Shown here one piece after another: positions 28,395 through 37,075 of a DNA stretch of 64,000 nt. The position numbers were made by a program, and so were the translations under genes. The notes beneath the pieces are model-generated. The model worked only from the letters and a program-made list of their open reading frames with translations, had not been told where the DNA came from and made no database searches. Source of the stretch: Burkholderia vietnamiensis LMG 10929. Its GTDB lineage: Bacteria > Pseudomonadota > Gammaproteobacteria > Burkholderiales > Burkholderiaceae. Positions within the stretch are counted from its first letter, which is position 1; the number at the start of each line of letters is the position of its first letter. Where the stretch lies: the NCBI RefSeq assembly GCF_000959445.1, contig NZ_CP009630.1, positions 682,001 to 746,000 on the forward strand. Direction: 5' to 3'.

Positions 28395-28838
28395 TCAGCG
28401 CACGAACGCGTCGGCGTGCCCGGCCGCGGGCAGCGTGATCTCGCGGCGCAGCCCGTTGCGCTCGACGACGATCGAGCGCGCGCGCACATCGGCGAGCGTC
28501 GCGGCCGCGCCGATCGGCGCGCCGCGCGACACGACGCGGGCCGCGTCGCCGCCGACGCCGACGATCGCGGCCGCGCGGCGTGCGTCGAATGCGATCACGC
28601 CGAGCACCCGGACCGCATCGCGGCCGTCATCGGGCGGCGCGCCGAACAGCCGTGCGCCGGCCGTGACGTCGGGCGGTGCGGGCAGCATCGGCGCGGCAAC
28701 CGGCGCTGCGGTCGTGCCGAGCACGCGCACCGCATACAGCGATACGGCGACGAGCGCGGCCGCGGCGGCCAGCGTCGCGACGACGGCGACGGGATCCGCG
28801 CGGGACGCGACGGTGTGGAGCAGCGTGAGCGGTTTCAT
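28395..28838 (-). CDS. gspC: GspC-like T2SS component (HR domain only)
   Basis: The 147-residue protein has one N-terminal membrane helix (about residues 13-40, VAVVATLAAAAALVAVSLYAV) and a periplasmic part. That part reads like the GspC homology region: ARLFGAPP, VRVLGVIAFDARRAAAIVGVGG, RVVSRGAPIG, SIVVERNGLRREITLP. GspC links the inner-membrane platform to the secretin and helps select clients. The C-terminal PDZ or coiled-coil domain of full GspC is absent, as in the short HxcP/XcpP-like forms. It is encoded opposite to gspF and gspH, 57 bases from the gspH start, so it has its own promoter in the divergent gap. Confidence 0.72.
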   Translation of the reverse strand: MKPLTLLHTVASRADPVAVVATLAAAAALVAVSLYAVRVLGTTAAPVAAPMLPAPPDVTAGARLFGAPPDDGRDAVRVLGVIAFDARRAAAIVGVGGDAARVVSRGAPIGAAATLADVRARSIVVERNGLRREITLPAAGHADAFVR

Positions 28839-28895
28839 GGCGATCGGGCGGTTCGGGCGACGCTTTCCATTCTTTGACGCAACGGCGAATGCACG

Positions 28896-29408
28896 ATGAC
28901 GCGGCACGAAAACCCACGAACCACGGACGCGCGGCGGCCGCGCACAGGCACGCAACGCGGCTTCACGTTGCTCGAGATGCTGGTCGTGCTCGTGATCGTC
29001 GGGCTGCTGGTCGCGGTCGTCACGCTCACGCCGTCGCGCAATCGCCGTACCGATCTCGCCGAGGAAGCGCAGCGGCTCGCGAACCTGCTCGAATCGGCGG
29101 GCGACGACGCGCAGGTGCGCTCGATACCGATCGCATGGCAAGCGGTCGGCGGCGGCTACCGGTTCGTCCAGCGCACCGACGGCGGTGGCTGGGCGCCGAT
29201 GACGGACGACCTGTATCGCGCGCGCCGCTGGGGCGCCGCGGTGACCGGCGTCACCGTACGCTACACCGGCGGCGGCGACGCACCGTCGCCGGTCGTGCTC
29301 GGCAACGAGGGCATCGACGTGCCCGTCACGATCACGCTGTGGTCCGGCGACGTGCGGATGGCGGTGGTCGGCACCGGTATCGGCAACTTCGTCGTGCGCC
29401 GGCCGTGA
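28896..29408 (+). CDS. gspH: Type II secretion minor pseudopilin GspH
   Basis: This 170-residue protein has the prepilin motif RGFTLLEMLVVLVIVGLLV (cleavage G22/F23, E27), followed by a GspH-like body: LAEEAQRLANLLESAGDDAQ, a long beta-rich end, and IGNFVVRRP. GspH joins the I-J-K tip complex to the pseudopilus shaft. The leader is long (22 residues). It lies 57 bases from the divergent gspC-like gene and is followed, after a gap of about 160 bases, by the STN-domain sensor gene. No gspG sits next to it, which is unusual for T2SS operons. Confidence 0.88.
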   Translation: MTRHENPRTTDARRPRTGTQRGFTLLEMLVVLVIVGLLVAVVTLTPSRNRRTDLAEEAQRLANLLESAGDDAQVRSIPIAWQAVGGGYRFVQRTDGGGWAPMTDDLYRARRWGAAVTGVTVRYTGGGDAPSPVVLGNEGIDVPVTITLWSGDVRMAVVGTGIGNFVVRRP

Positions 29409-29567
29409 GCGATGCGACGCATGAGGCGGGTCGGTTTCGCGCGACCGCACGCTTCACCTGACTGTCACAGTGGCCGCTCACAATCTGACGTTCGCTCGCG
29501 ACGGTACGGCTGTCGGCGGGATGCGTTCCGGCACGCGGCGTGCAACTCCACTTCCGACCAGGGATTC

Positions 29568-30305
29568 ATGACTCGTTCACGGGCGCCGACCGGTGTCGTG
29601 GCGCTCGTCGCGTGGCTCGTGTTCGTCGTGCCGTGCCTGCGCGGCGCGCTCGCGCAGGAAGCGGGTGTCGCGGGCCGCCCGCCGGGCAGCGTCGCGCACT
29701 TCGCGCTGCGCGCGCAGCCGCTCGCGAAGGCGCTGCAGGATTTCGCGCGCTTGACCGAGCTGCTCGTGCTCGCGCCGGCGCCGCTGCTCGACGGCCGCAC
29801 GAGCGCACCGGTGCAGGGGGATTTCGCGCCGCGCGACGCGCTCGAGCGGATGCTGGCAGGAACGGGGTTGCGCGCGGAATTCGCGCGCCCGGACGAAGCG
29901 ATCATCGTCGCGCAGCCGGCCGCCGACGCGGTACCGTCCGCGGCCGACGCATCGGACGCCGCGCTGCCGATCGACGGGCTCGGCGAATCGGGCGAGCGGC
30001 GTGCGTTCGCGGGCATGCTGCAGGCGCATCTGATCGATGCGCTGTGCGCGCAGCCCGCGGCGGTGCCGGGCAGCTATCGACTCGTCGCGCAGGTGCGCAT
30101 CGACAACAGGGGGACGGTGGTGGCAGTCAACATGGTGGCATCGAGCGGTTCGGCCGCCCGCGACGCGGCGGTGCTGCACGCGTTGCGCGCGCTGAAGCTG
30201 GACGATGCGCCGCCGGCCGACCTGCCGCAGCCGGTCACGATCCTGCTGCGGCCGGAGGGCAACGGCGTGCATTTTCGCTGTCCGCCGGCGGCGTCGCGAG
30301 GCTAG
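29568..30305 (+). CDS. vreA: VreA-like periplasmic sensor: STN domain plus TonB-C-like domain
   Basis: The 245-residue protein has a signal peptide (hydrophobic 9-24, cleavage near A29). A secretin/TonB short N-terminal (STN) domain follows at about 45-115 (HFALRAQPLAKALQDFARLTEL, MLAGTGLRAEFARPDEAIIV). A C-terminal domain at about 155-235 (RLVAQVRIDNRGTVVAVNMV, ALRALKLDDAPP) matches TonB C-terminal domains. There is no beta-barrel, unlike FecA-type receptors. That layout, directly followed by an ECF sigma and a FecR-like gene, recalls VreA of P. aeruginosa PUMA3. It probably senses a periplasmic or secretin/TonB-linked signal and acts on the FecR-like protein. The ATG at 29568 is chosen because it starts the signal peptide. 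Confidence 0.8.
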   Translation: MTRSRAPTGVVALVAWLVFVVPCLRGALAQEAGVAGRPPGSVAHFALRAQPLAKALQDFARLTELLVLAPAPLLDGRTSAPVQGDFAPRDALERMLAGTGLRAEFARPDEAIIVAQPAADAVPSAADASDAALPIDGLGESGERRAFAGMLQAHLIDALCAQPAAVPGSYRLVAQVRIDNRGTVVAVNMVASSGSAARDAAVLHALRALKLDDAPPADLPQPVTILLRPEGNGVHFRCPPAASRG

Positions 30306-30311
30306 GGCGAC

Positions 30312-30878
30312 ATGTCCAATACGTCAGATACGTCCGACACCACGCGCGGCGGCCTCCGGAAGCTGCTGGCGGCGCGCTACGCGTACCTGGTCAGGCGTCT
30401 GGAGCGCGTGACCGGCTCGAAGGACGGCGCGACCGACGCGCTGCACGAGACCTGGCTGCGTCTCGAGAACGCCAACGTGTCGACGCAGGTGACGAACGCG
30501 GACGCCTACATCCTCGGGATGGCGAACAATGTCGCGATCGACCAGCATCGCCGCGAGCGCCGCCATCTGCACGACGACGATGTCGAAACGCTGCTCGAGA
30601 CGCCCGACGAGCTGGCCGACCCGGAGCGCATCGTTGCGGCGCGCCGCAAGGTCGACACGCTGAAGGACGTGCTGCTCGGCCTGCCGCCGCGGCGCCGTGC
30701 GATCCTGCTGGCCGCGCGCGTGGACGGGCTGCTGAACCGCGAGATCGCCGAGCAGTTCGGCATCTCGTTGCGGCTCGTCGAAAGCGAACTGAGCGCGGCG
30801 ATGAAGTACTGCCTGCAACGCATGCAGGAAGACGGCGATTCGTACACGGGCTCGCGAGGCGGGCCGCGTAAATTTTGA
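30312..30878 (+). CDS. vreI: ECF sigma factor, FecI/VreI-like
   Basis: The 188-residue protein has sigma region 2 (about 18-85: RYAYLVRRLERVTGSKDGATDALHETWLRL, then YILGMANNVAIDQHRRERR) and region 4 (about 115-172: LPPRRRAILLAARVDGLLNREIAEQFGISLRLVE). It belongs with iron-starvation-type ECF sigma factors controlled by FecR-like anti-sigmas. It starts six bases after the STN gene and its stop overlaps the most upstream possible start of the FecR gene, so the three form one operon. Expected targets are the surrounding secretion genes, by analogy with VreI. Confidence 0.9.
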   Translation: MSNTSDTSDTTRGGLRKLLAARYAYLVRRLERVTGSKDGATDALHETWLRLENANVSTQVTNADAYILGMANNVAIDQHRRERRHLHDDDVETLLETPDELADPERIVAARRKVDTLKDVLLGLPPRRRAILLAARVDGLLNREIAEQFGISLRLVESELSAAMKYCLQRMQEDGDSYTGSRGGPRKF

Positions 30879-30886
30879 GTACCCGG

Positions 30887-31885
30887 ATGATGACGAAAGC
30901 CCAGGCAGAACCCGCCCACGACGCCCTCGACGAAGCGAGCGCGTGGCTGCTGCGTCTGCGCTCGGGCGAAGCGAGCCAGGCCGACGCCGACGCGTTCGAG
31001 CGCTGGTGCGCGCAGCGTCCGCAGGCGGCCGCGCTGCTGCGCGACACGTGGGGATCGTTGCGCACGGCGGCCGCCGAACTCGCGCAGGAAGAACGCACGA
31101 ACGCCGCGTGGGCCAGCGTCGCGAAGCGCGAGCGCACGATGCGCACGGGCCGCCGCGCGTTCATCGGCTTCGCGGTAGCCGCGGGCGCGTCGTGGCTCGC
31201 GGTGCGCCCGCCGCTGCAGCTGTGGCCGTCGCTCGGCGACCTGACCGCCGATTACCACACGGGCACCGGCGAGCAGCGCAGCGTCGCGCTGTCGTCGCGC
31301 GTGACGGTCGCGCTCAACACGCAGACGCGCATCGACATGCTGCCCGCGAGCGATGCCGCGCACGGTGTCGAAGTCGTCGCGGGCGAGGCGGAGATCGACG
31401 CGGCCACGCCGCTCGCCGGCCGCGCGACGCCGCTCCAGCCGGTGACCGTGGTCGCCGGCGACGGCCGCATGCAGGCTACCGTCGCGCGCTTCAACGTGCG
31501 GCGCACCGGTGCGCAGGTGTGCGTGACGTGCCTGTCCGGCACGGTCGCGCTCGCGCATCCGCGCGGCGCGCGCACGCTGAAGGCCGACGATCAGGTGGTC
31601 TACGACGATCGCGGCGTGCAGCCCGTAACGCGCGCCGATCCGGGCGCGATCAGCGCGTGGCGGCGCGGCATGCTGGTGTTCAACGACGTGCCGCTGTCGA
31701 GCGTCATCGACGAAATCAACCGCTATCGTCCCGGCCGGGTCGTGCTGCGGCGCACCGCGCTCGGCGCCAACCGGATGCAGGCGCAGTTTCCGATCGCGCG
31801 GCTCGACGACGTGATCGACATGGTCGGCCGCCTGTACGGCGCGCACATCACGCGCCTGCCCGGCAACATCGTGTTGCTGAGCTGA
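30887..31885 (+). CDS. vreR: FecR/VreR-like membrane anti-sigma factor
   Basis: The product is about 332 residues. The cytoplasmic N-terminal DUF4880 anti-sigma domain (about 12-62: ALDEASAWLLRLRSGEASQADADAFERW) is followed by one membrane helix (about 87-104). A periplasmic FecR domain comes next (DYHTGTGEQRSVALSSRVTVALNT...VEVVAGEAEIDA), then a C-terminal STN-interacting part (FNDVPLSSVIDEINRYRPGRVVL). It should hold the ECF sigma inactive and respond to the STN protein. ATGs at 30887 and 30890 are both possible, as is a TTG at 30875 overlapping the sigma stop; no clear ribosome-binding sequence decides. It is the last gene of the vreAIR-like operon. Confidence 0.88.
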   Translation: MMTKAQAEPAHDALDEASAWLLRLRSGEASQADADAFERWCAQRPQAAALLRDTWGSLRTAAAELAQEERTNAAWASVAKRERTMRTGRRAFIGFAVAAGASWLAVRPPLQLWPSLGDLTADYHTGTGEQRSVALSSRVTVALNTQTRIDMLPASDAAHGVEVVAGEAEIDAATPLAGRATPLQPVTVVAGDGRMQATVARFNVRRTGAQVCVTCLSGTVALAHPRGARTLKADDQVVYDDRGVQPVTRADPGAISAWRRGMLVFNDVPLSSVIDEINRYRPGRVVLRRTALGANRMQAQFPIARLDDVIDMVGRLYGAHITRLPGNIVLLS

Positions 31886-32146
31886 CCGGCGCGTTCTTCG
31901 CCTTCTTTCTCCTTCTTTCTCCTTCCTCTGCCGCAACGGGCGGCGCGCTCGCGCTGCCGCGCGCGCGTTGCGGGTTACCGTCGTCCGATACGACCTGATC
32001 AATGAGGGCCGGCAAACGTCGGGCCGCCGTATGCGGCTGCCCGGTGGCGCGTGGTCGGATCCGGGGCGTGGATGGCGGGCGCCCCGGCCGTGCAGCGATG
32101 CGCGGCGCGGGGGATCGGTGTCGAGGCAGCTTCGGGCGGTGGCGTG

Positions 32147-32401
32147 ATGATCGACGAATCGCAACGGGATGCGGATTCCGGCGACGCGCACGCGCGCGCC
32201 GACGCGATCCGCGAAGGCGCGGTGCGCTGGCTGCTGTGGCTGCGCACCGGCGAGACCACGGAACGCGAACTCGACGCGTTCCGGCGCTGGCGCGCGCAGA
32301 GCGACGAGCATGCGCGCACCGTGCGCGAGCTGATCTGGATGTGGGCCGTGCTCGCGGCGATCGGCGGCCCGGAGCGGGGCGGCTCGACGCGTACGCATTG
32401 A
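32147..32401 (+). CDS. Stand-alone DUF4880/FecR N-terminal domain protein
   Basis: This 84-residue protein consists of little more than the anti-sigma N-domain of FecR proteins: AIREGAVRWLLWLRTGETTERELDAFRRWRAQSDEHARTV, then IWMWAVLAAIGG. The match to the N-domain of the FecR-like protein just upstream is plain (WLLRLRSGE...DADAFERWCAQ). No transmembrane or periplasmic part follows; a stop comes 12 residues after the helix. It could be an extra sigma-binding modulator or a remnant of a second fecR gene. The ATG at 32147 follows an in-frame GTG. No cognate second sigma gene is in view. Confidence 0.7.
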   Translation: MIDESQRDADSGDAHARADAIREGAVRWLLWLRTGETTERELDAFRRWRAQSDEHARTVRELIWMWAVLAAIGGPERGGSTRTH

Positions 32402-32956
32402 GCGCCCGGTCCATGCGGCATGCCGGGCCGCGGTGGAATCGTTTTCGTCTGCGCGGCAGCGCGTCGTGCGCGAAATTCTGCGGGTTAGGCGCGCCCGCTT
32501 CGACCTTGTATACGAGAGAGCGAGGGGGCCGTGAAGCGGGACCGGAGGCCGATGCGGGCCTGCGGATCGCCGCCGCGTGGGGCGTGGGGTGTGGCGCAGT
32601 GAGCGGCCGGCCGCGGGCAGTCGTACGTGCCACGCCGCGCGGCGTCTAGCCGATCGTCCACGTCGCGTGGCGGTTCACACAGAAACGGGAAGCGTTCGAA
32701 CAACGGGCGGATTCTTGCAGAGCAACGATATGGTCGACCATCCATTGCAGCAGCTCGCCGCCGTGCCGGACCTGCGCCGGGCGCCAGTCAGGCATCGTCG
32801 CGACGTGCGCGTAAGTGAAGTGCGCGTCACCGCGTGCGTCGATGGCGAACCGCGCGCCGCGACGGCAGGCGGCGGTGCGCGTTCGGTCGCTCGCGAGGCG
32901 GCTGCTGCGGCCCGGCAACGGCGAGCGTGCCGGGGCGAACGATACGGAGCGGCCCG
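32402..32956. other. Gap before the IS4-Phd gene; possible minus-strand small ORF
   Basis: About 555 bases with no confident gene. A minus-strand frame at 32646-32918 (90 residues, TTG start) reads GDAHFTYAHVATMPDWRP...GGELLQWMVDHIVALQ, which looks more protein-like than the neighbouring shadows. It has no family I recognise, and it would run divergently with almost no promoter space. It may be a small gene, a fragment of an older one, or chance. Confidence 0.3.
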
Positions 32957-34597
32957 ATGACGCGCGCGGTGGTCGAACGCTTCGTCGAACAGAGCCCGAT
33001 GGCGATCATGACGCGGCTCATGCTGCAATGCGCGATGCACGACGACTGGCCCGATACGCGCGACGATGCAGGCGGCGAGCCCGACGACGAGCCGATCCGC
33101 GAGGCGCTGTTCGCGCGCGCGGTCGATGCGATCGCGGCGATCGCCGCACGGGCGCGCACGCGATCCGATGCGGGCGGCAGCGCATCGACCGGCGGCGCCG
33201 CGGTCGCCGCGCTGCACGACGCGATGAGCCGGCTGCGCGCCGGCTGGGGGCGTGCGCTCGTGAAGGACAGCGCGGAGCTGCTGCAGCCGATCGCGGCGGT
33301 GCGCGCGGACGAGCGCGGATTCGAGGGGATGCGACTGCGCGTGCTCGAGGACGCGGACGACGGATGGATGGCCGCGCCGGATGCCGGCGATGGCGGCCGG
33401 CCGCGCGACGCTGCTGCGCGCGAACGCGCGCCCGACACCGGCGCGCGCGTGCTGCCCGTCTACGATCCCGATCTCGGATTGATCGTCGATCTGCTGCCGG
33501 TCGAACGCGGCCGGCAGAACGCGCGCGCGTTCGTCGCCGCGCTGCTCGAGACGGTGCGGCCCGGCGAGCTGTGGATCGTCGACGGAGGCTTCGATGCGGA
33601 CGCGATCCTGTCGGGCTGGCCGCGCCGCGGCGGCGCGTTGATCTTGCGCGAACATGGGCGCGCAAGCGGATGCCGGCCGCTCGGTGCGTGGCGCGAGGCC
33701 GGCGCATGCGGCGACGGCCTCGTGTACGAGCAGCCGGTCGCGATGGCGGGCGACGACGATGCGGCCGGTGCGTTGCGCCGCATCGAATGGCGTCGCGCGC
33801 GGGCGGACGGCGAGCTTGCGGGGACGACCACGCTGTTGACGGACTTGTCGCCCGCCCGGTTCGATGCGGTGCAGATCGTGCAGCTGTCGCGCCGACGCTG
33901 GCGCGACGCGCTGCCGTTGCCGCTCGCGCCGGTACGGGAAGGTGCGCCGTTCGGCGACGCGCCGGCGCGCGCGTCGCTGCTCGCGTGCGGTATCGCGGCG
34001 CTCGCGTACAACGCGTTCAGCATGATGACCCAGGTGATCGGCGCGGCGCTCGACCTCGACGCGCGCAACGCCGAACGTCTCCCGGCGCATATCGCCGACG
34101 GCGTCACCGCGGTCTACGCGGGGATGATGGTCGCGCTGCCGCCCGACTGGTGGCGCCGCTACGACCAGCTGCCCGCGACCACGCTCGGCCAGCTCGTGCG
34201 GCTGCTCGCCGTGCATGTCGATCCGCGCAGCGAGCGGCGCAAACGGCGCGACCGGCTGTCCGCGAAATCGCAGGCGCTGCTGCGCGCGGCGACGCTCGAA
34301 CGGCTGCTGCACGACGACGGCGACGATGCGGCCGCGAACGTGTTCAGCCTGCGCACGATCGCGATGGGGACGCGCGACTTCAGCAGCAATCCGTCGAAGG
34401 CGCTGCGGCATGCGGGCGATGCGCTCGTGATGGTCACGAAATACAACCGGCCGATCGCGCTGCTCGTGTCGATCGACGACTGGAACCGCCTGCTCGGCGA
34501 AGTGCGGGAGACGAGCCTCACGCGCTTGACGTTCGAGTGTGCGATGGTCCCGCAAGCGGCGTGCACGGTCGGGTTGACCGAGTCGTCGCCCGTCTAG
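32957..34597 (+). CDS. Degenerate IS4-type transposase fused to a Phd/YefM antitoxin-like domain (PhdA-like)
   Basis: The product is 546 residues. Residues 1 to about 440 follow the IS4 transposase pattern: VVERFVEQSPMAIMTRLMLQ at the start, then VYDPDLGLIVDLLPVERGRQN, LWIVDGGFD, GALILREHGR and LSRRRWRDA. Compared with the family, only the middle aspartate of the DDE triad appears kept (E-D-A). Residues about 461-515 are Phd/YefM-like: RTIAMGTRDFSSNPSKALRH, VMVTKYNRPIALLVSIDDWNRLL. No terminal inverted repeats were seen, so this looks domesticated. I recall PhdA (PA0691) lying between pdtA and pdtB in P. aeruginosa. The ATG at 32957 has GGAG upstream. It may regulate or interact with DNA rather than transpose. 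Confidence 0.75.
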   Translation: MTRAVVERFVEQSPMAIMTRLMLQCAMHDDWPDTRDDAGGEPDDEPIREALFARAVDAIAAIAARARTRSDAGGSASTGGAAVAALHDAMSRLRAGWGRALVKDSAELLQPIAAVRADERGFEGMRLRVLEDADDGWMAAPDAGDGGRPRDAAARERAPDTGARVLPVYDPDLGLIVDLLPVERGRQNARAFVAALLETVRPGELWIVDGGFDADAILSGWPRRGGALILREHGRASGCRPLGAWREAGACGDGLVYEQPVAMAGDDDAAGALRRIEWRRARADGELAGTTTLLTDLSPARFDAVQIVQLSRRRWRDALPLPLAPVREGAPFGDAPARASLLACGIAALAYNAFSMMTQVIGAALDLDARNAERLPAHIADGVTAVYAGMMVALPPDWWRRYDQLPATTLGQLVRLLAVHVDPRSERRKRRDRLSAKSQALLRAATLERLLHDDGDDAAANVFSLRTIAMGTRDFSSNPSKALRHAGDALVMVTKYNRPIALLVSIDDWNRLLGEVRETSLTRLTFECAMVPQAACTVGLTESSPV

Positions 34598-34631
34598 CGC
34601 GGCGGCGCCTGCGCAACCAGCGCGGCCCGCT

Positions 34632-35627
34632 TCAACTCGTGAGCCGCCGCACCCAGATCACCGATGTCCACGTGAAGTTGCCGCTGCCGTAGCGCGCGAT
34701 CAGCGTGTCGACGCGTGCGTTGATCCGCGCCGAATGCACGCGGCAATGCACGATGAAGTAGCCGCTGGTGACGCCCACGGCCGCGCCGTCGGGCAGCGTC
34801 GCGTTGCCGCCCGGCGCGGGCAGCAGATATTCGGCGATGTCGCCGGTGCTGACGAAGTACGCGGTGGCGCGCCGGTCGACGAGCCGCTTTGCCTGGCTTG
34901 CCGACAGCGTCGGAATCGCCGCGACGAGCACCGGCTCGGCCGCCGTGTTCGCATTCACCATCGTCAGGTCGGGCAGCACCGTCACGAACGGTGCGAGCGC
35001 ATCGATCGCACGTGCGTCGTAGCCGGGAATGCGGGCGAGATCGTCGACGCTCACGAGTTGCAGCGGCCAGCCGTCGGGGCCGTTCGTGTCGCGCAGCGAG
35101 CGCAGCATGTAGTCGGCCGTCGCTTGCGCGAGCGCGGCGTCGAGCCCGAGTGCGCCGAGCAGGCGCCGATACGCGAGCACGCCTTCCGCGTTGGCCTGCC
35201 ACGGCTTGCCCGGCGCGACGCGCGACACGAGGTTCAGCAGGTTGAAGCGCGCCTGCGCGTCCTCGACGTTGCCGGCGATCGACGCGCGCGCAAGCTCTGC
35301 ATTGACCGCGATCGCATCCGGCGGCAGCAGGTCCGACAGCCGCACGTCGGCGAACGGCGTCGACCACGGCTGGCCGACGAAGGTGACGTTCGACGTCGCG
35401 TTCTGCGCGCGCAGCAGCGCACGCGCCCATTCGACCGCGGCGCGCTCGACCCACATCGTCTGCGTCGCGAGCCGCTGGTTCTCGACGTCGCGCATCGCCA
35501 CCTGCTGGCGCCACAGCACGCTGGCCGCGAGTGTCGCCGCCAGCGCGACGACCAGCAGCACCGTCACGATCGCGATGCCGCGCGCGCGCGGCGCGCGTGT
35601 TGCACAGGATCTTCCGTGTCGATGCAT
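34632..35627 (-). CDS. gspK: Type II secretion minor pseudopilin GspK
   Basis: The 331-residue protein is the size of GspK. The prepilin-like start is RARGIAIVTVLLVVAL (cleavage G17/I18); mature position 5 is threonine rather than glutamate, as usual for GspK. The body has family features: VENQRLATQTMWVERAAVEWARALLR, a DLLPPDAIAVNAELARASI region, NVEDAQARFNLLNL, and a helix-hairpin-helix-like LARIPGYDARAIDAL. GspK caps the pseudopilus tip with I and J. It is transcribed opposite to the rest of the island and followed, in the same direction upstream, by a four-TM protein gene. gspL and gspM do not follow it. Confidence 0.9.
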   Translation of the reverse strand: MHRHGRSCATRAPRARGIAIVTVLLVVALAATLAASVLWRQQVAMRDVENQRLATQTMWVERAAVEWARALLRAQNATSNVTFVGQPWSTPFADVRLSDLLPPDAIAVNAELARASIAGNVEDAQARFNLLNLVSRVAPGKPWQANAEGVLAYRRLLGALGLDAALAQATADYMLRSLRDTNGPDGWPLQLVSVDDLARIPGYDARAIDALAPFVTVLPDLTMVNANTAAEPVLVAAIPTLSASQAKRLVDRRATAYFVSTGDIAEYLLPAPGGNATLPDGAAVGVTSGYFIVHCRVHSARINARVDTLIARYGSGNFTWTSVIWVRRLTS

Positions 35628-35672
35628 TCGCGTGCCCCCGTTATGTGGTCGCAGCCGCGTTCAGATCCTGAT

Positions 35673-36245
35673 TCAGGCCTCGAACGCCAGCCATGCGTGA
35701 GCGATGCTCGCATGCGCAGATGACGTGACGCCGAACGTCGCCGCAAGCGCCGCGACCCAGCATGCTAGCGTCGCGGGGCGCAGGTCGCCGCCGTCGACGG
35801 CGAGCGGCCCGACCAGTGCCGGGATCGCATGCGAGCGCCACATCAGCAGCACGAACAGCGTGCAGCCGATCGCCGTCGCAACGAAGAACATGAACAGCGC
35901 GACCGTCGAGCGGCGCGTGAACGGCATGCGGTGATGGCGCTGATTCGCCGCGACGATCGCGATGCCGTTCGCGACGGGCACGATCGCGATCGCGAATGCC
36001 CAGAACAGCGGCTGGTCGCTCGACGCGTTGACCAGCAGCAGCGCGCCGATCGACCAGACCGGCGGTGCGAGCAGCGTCAATGCGCACCACGACAGCAGTT
36101 GCCACGCGAGCCACGGCGCCCGCCAGCGCAACGGGCGCGGCGACGCGACGCTGCGGGCGGCGGCCGCGCGCTGCGGGTTCGGCGGTGCGGCCGCGCCGGC
36201 GATTCGGCCGGCGAGCCAGCGCACGAGCATCGTGGCGAATGACAT
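35673..36245 (-). CDS. Four-TM membrane protein of unknown function
   Basis: I do not recognise this 190-residue protein. It has four hydrophobic segments, roughly residues 50-75 (WQLLSWCALTLLAPPVWSIG), 80-100 (LFWAFAIAIVPVANGIAIVA), 113-135 (STVALFMFFVATAIGCTLFV) and 155-180. A basic proline-rich N-terminus precedes the first. The ATG at 36245 is preferred because the 11 extra residues from an upstream start are mostly arginine. It lies 45 bases before gspK on the same strand, so the two are probably co-transcribed, and it may be an accessory of this T2SS. Confidence 0.65.
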   Translation of the reverse strand: MSFATMLVRWLAGRIAGAAAPPNPQRAAAARSVASPRPLRWRAPWLAWQLLSWCALTLLAPPVWSIGALLLVNASSDQPLFWAFAIAIVPVANGIAIVAANQRHHRMPFTRRSTVALFMFFVATAIGCTLFVLLMWRSHAIPALVGPLAVDGGDLRPATLACWVAALAATFGVTSSAHASIAHAWLAFEA

Positions 36246-37075
36246 GAAACGGACCCTTCGTCGGCGTGTTGTTCTCATTTGATTAAGACGGATCGGGGCG
36301 CGCGATACCGCAGCCTTTCACGATGCGTGCGCGATCGCCGTCGCTCTGGTGGATATCTTCAGCTCAATGTCACAAAAACTTCCCGATAGCATCAGACGAT
36401 GGTCGGGCTGCCCGCATGGCGCGTCGCGCATCGCGCGATGCCCGTCGGGCGGCGTACGTTTGCCGACGCTGCAAGCAAGTGCAACGCCGTAGAGCCGTGA
36501 TGGCCACGCAAACGATACGCATACGAAACCGGGGGCCACGCACATTCCTGCACGGCATCCCGCGCGAGCGCGCGGGCTTCCGCCGTGCGCGCATTGCAGG
36601 CCGCATGCCGTCGACGACGCTGCTGGAGCGGCGCCGTCGGCCGCGCGTATTCGCGGGCCGAGCGGCGGCTGCACGTGTTCGGCGTCGCGCCGGCCGCTCG
36701 CACAAAAAAGTTTGCGGCAATGCGTACTTCGTTCCGTCTAGGTAGGTGAGAGCGGCAAGCCGGTGCATCGGGCACGCTCGCGACGCGGTCGAATGCGATG
36801 CGGCCGCGTCGATGGTTGCGGGTTGTGCGATGACGATTCGTCCTTTCCGATTGACACGGTCGAGGCCGTTCGACAGTGCGACGGCGGCGACACGAACGGC
36901 GCCATCGTTCGATGCTACGGCTGCGGGTATCGGAAATCTCGGCAACGCACCGCGCAGTCCAAGATAAGGATGGCGAACCAAGCGTCATCAAAGTGAAACA
37001 GGCATTTGATAACGGAGCGGGCGGCGCATGCAGCACGGCCGGTCCGGGAATCGGAACCACATAGGGGAATGGCGC
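36246..37075. other. Long gap before tpsB; weak copy of the island motif
   Basis: About 830 bases between a minus-strand membrane-protein gene and tpsB. Frames on both strands are arginine-rich and none is convincing. A weak match to the island repeat, GACGATTCGTCCTTTCCG followed by GACACGG, lies at 36832-36854, about 230 bases before tpsB. A well-placed AGGGG precedes the tpsB start. Confidence 0.4.

Noticed and set aside
32957..34597. An active IS4 insertion sequence
   Set aside because: Two catalytic positions look altered, no terminal inverted repeats or target duplications were seen, and a Phd-like domain is fused on.
36318..37075. Small genes in the gap before tpsB
   Set aside because: Frames on both strands are arginine-rich shadows without start context or protein-like composition.
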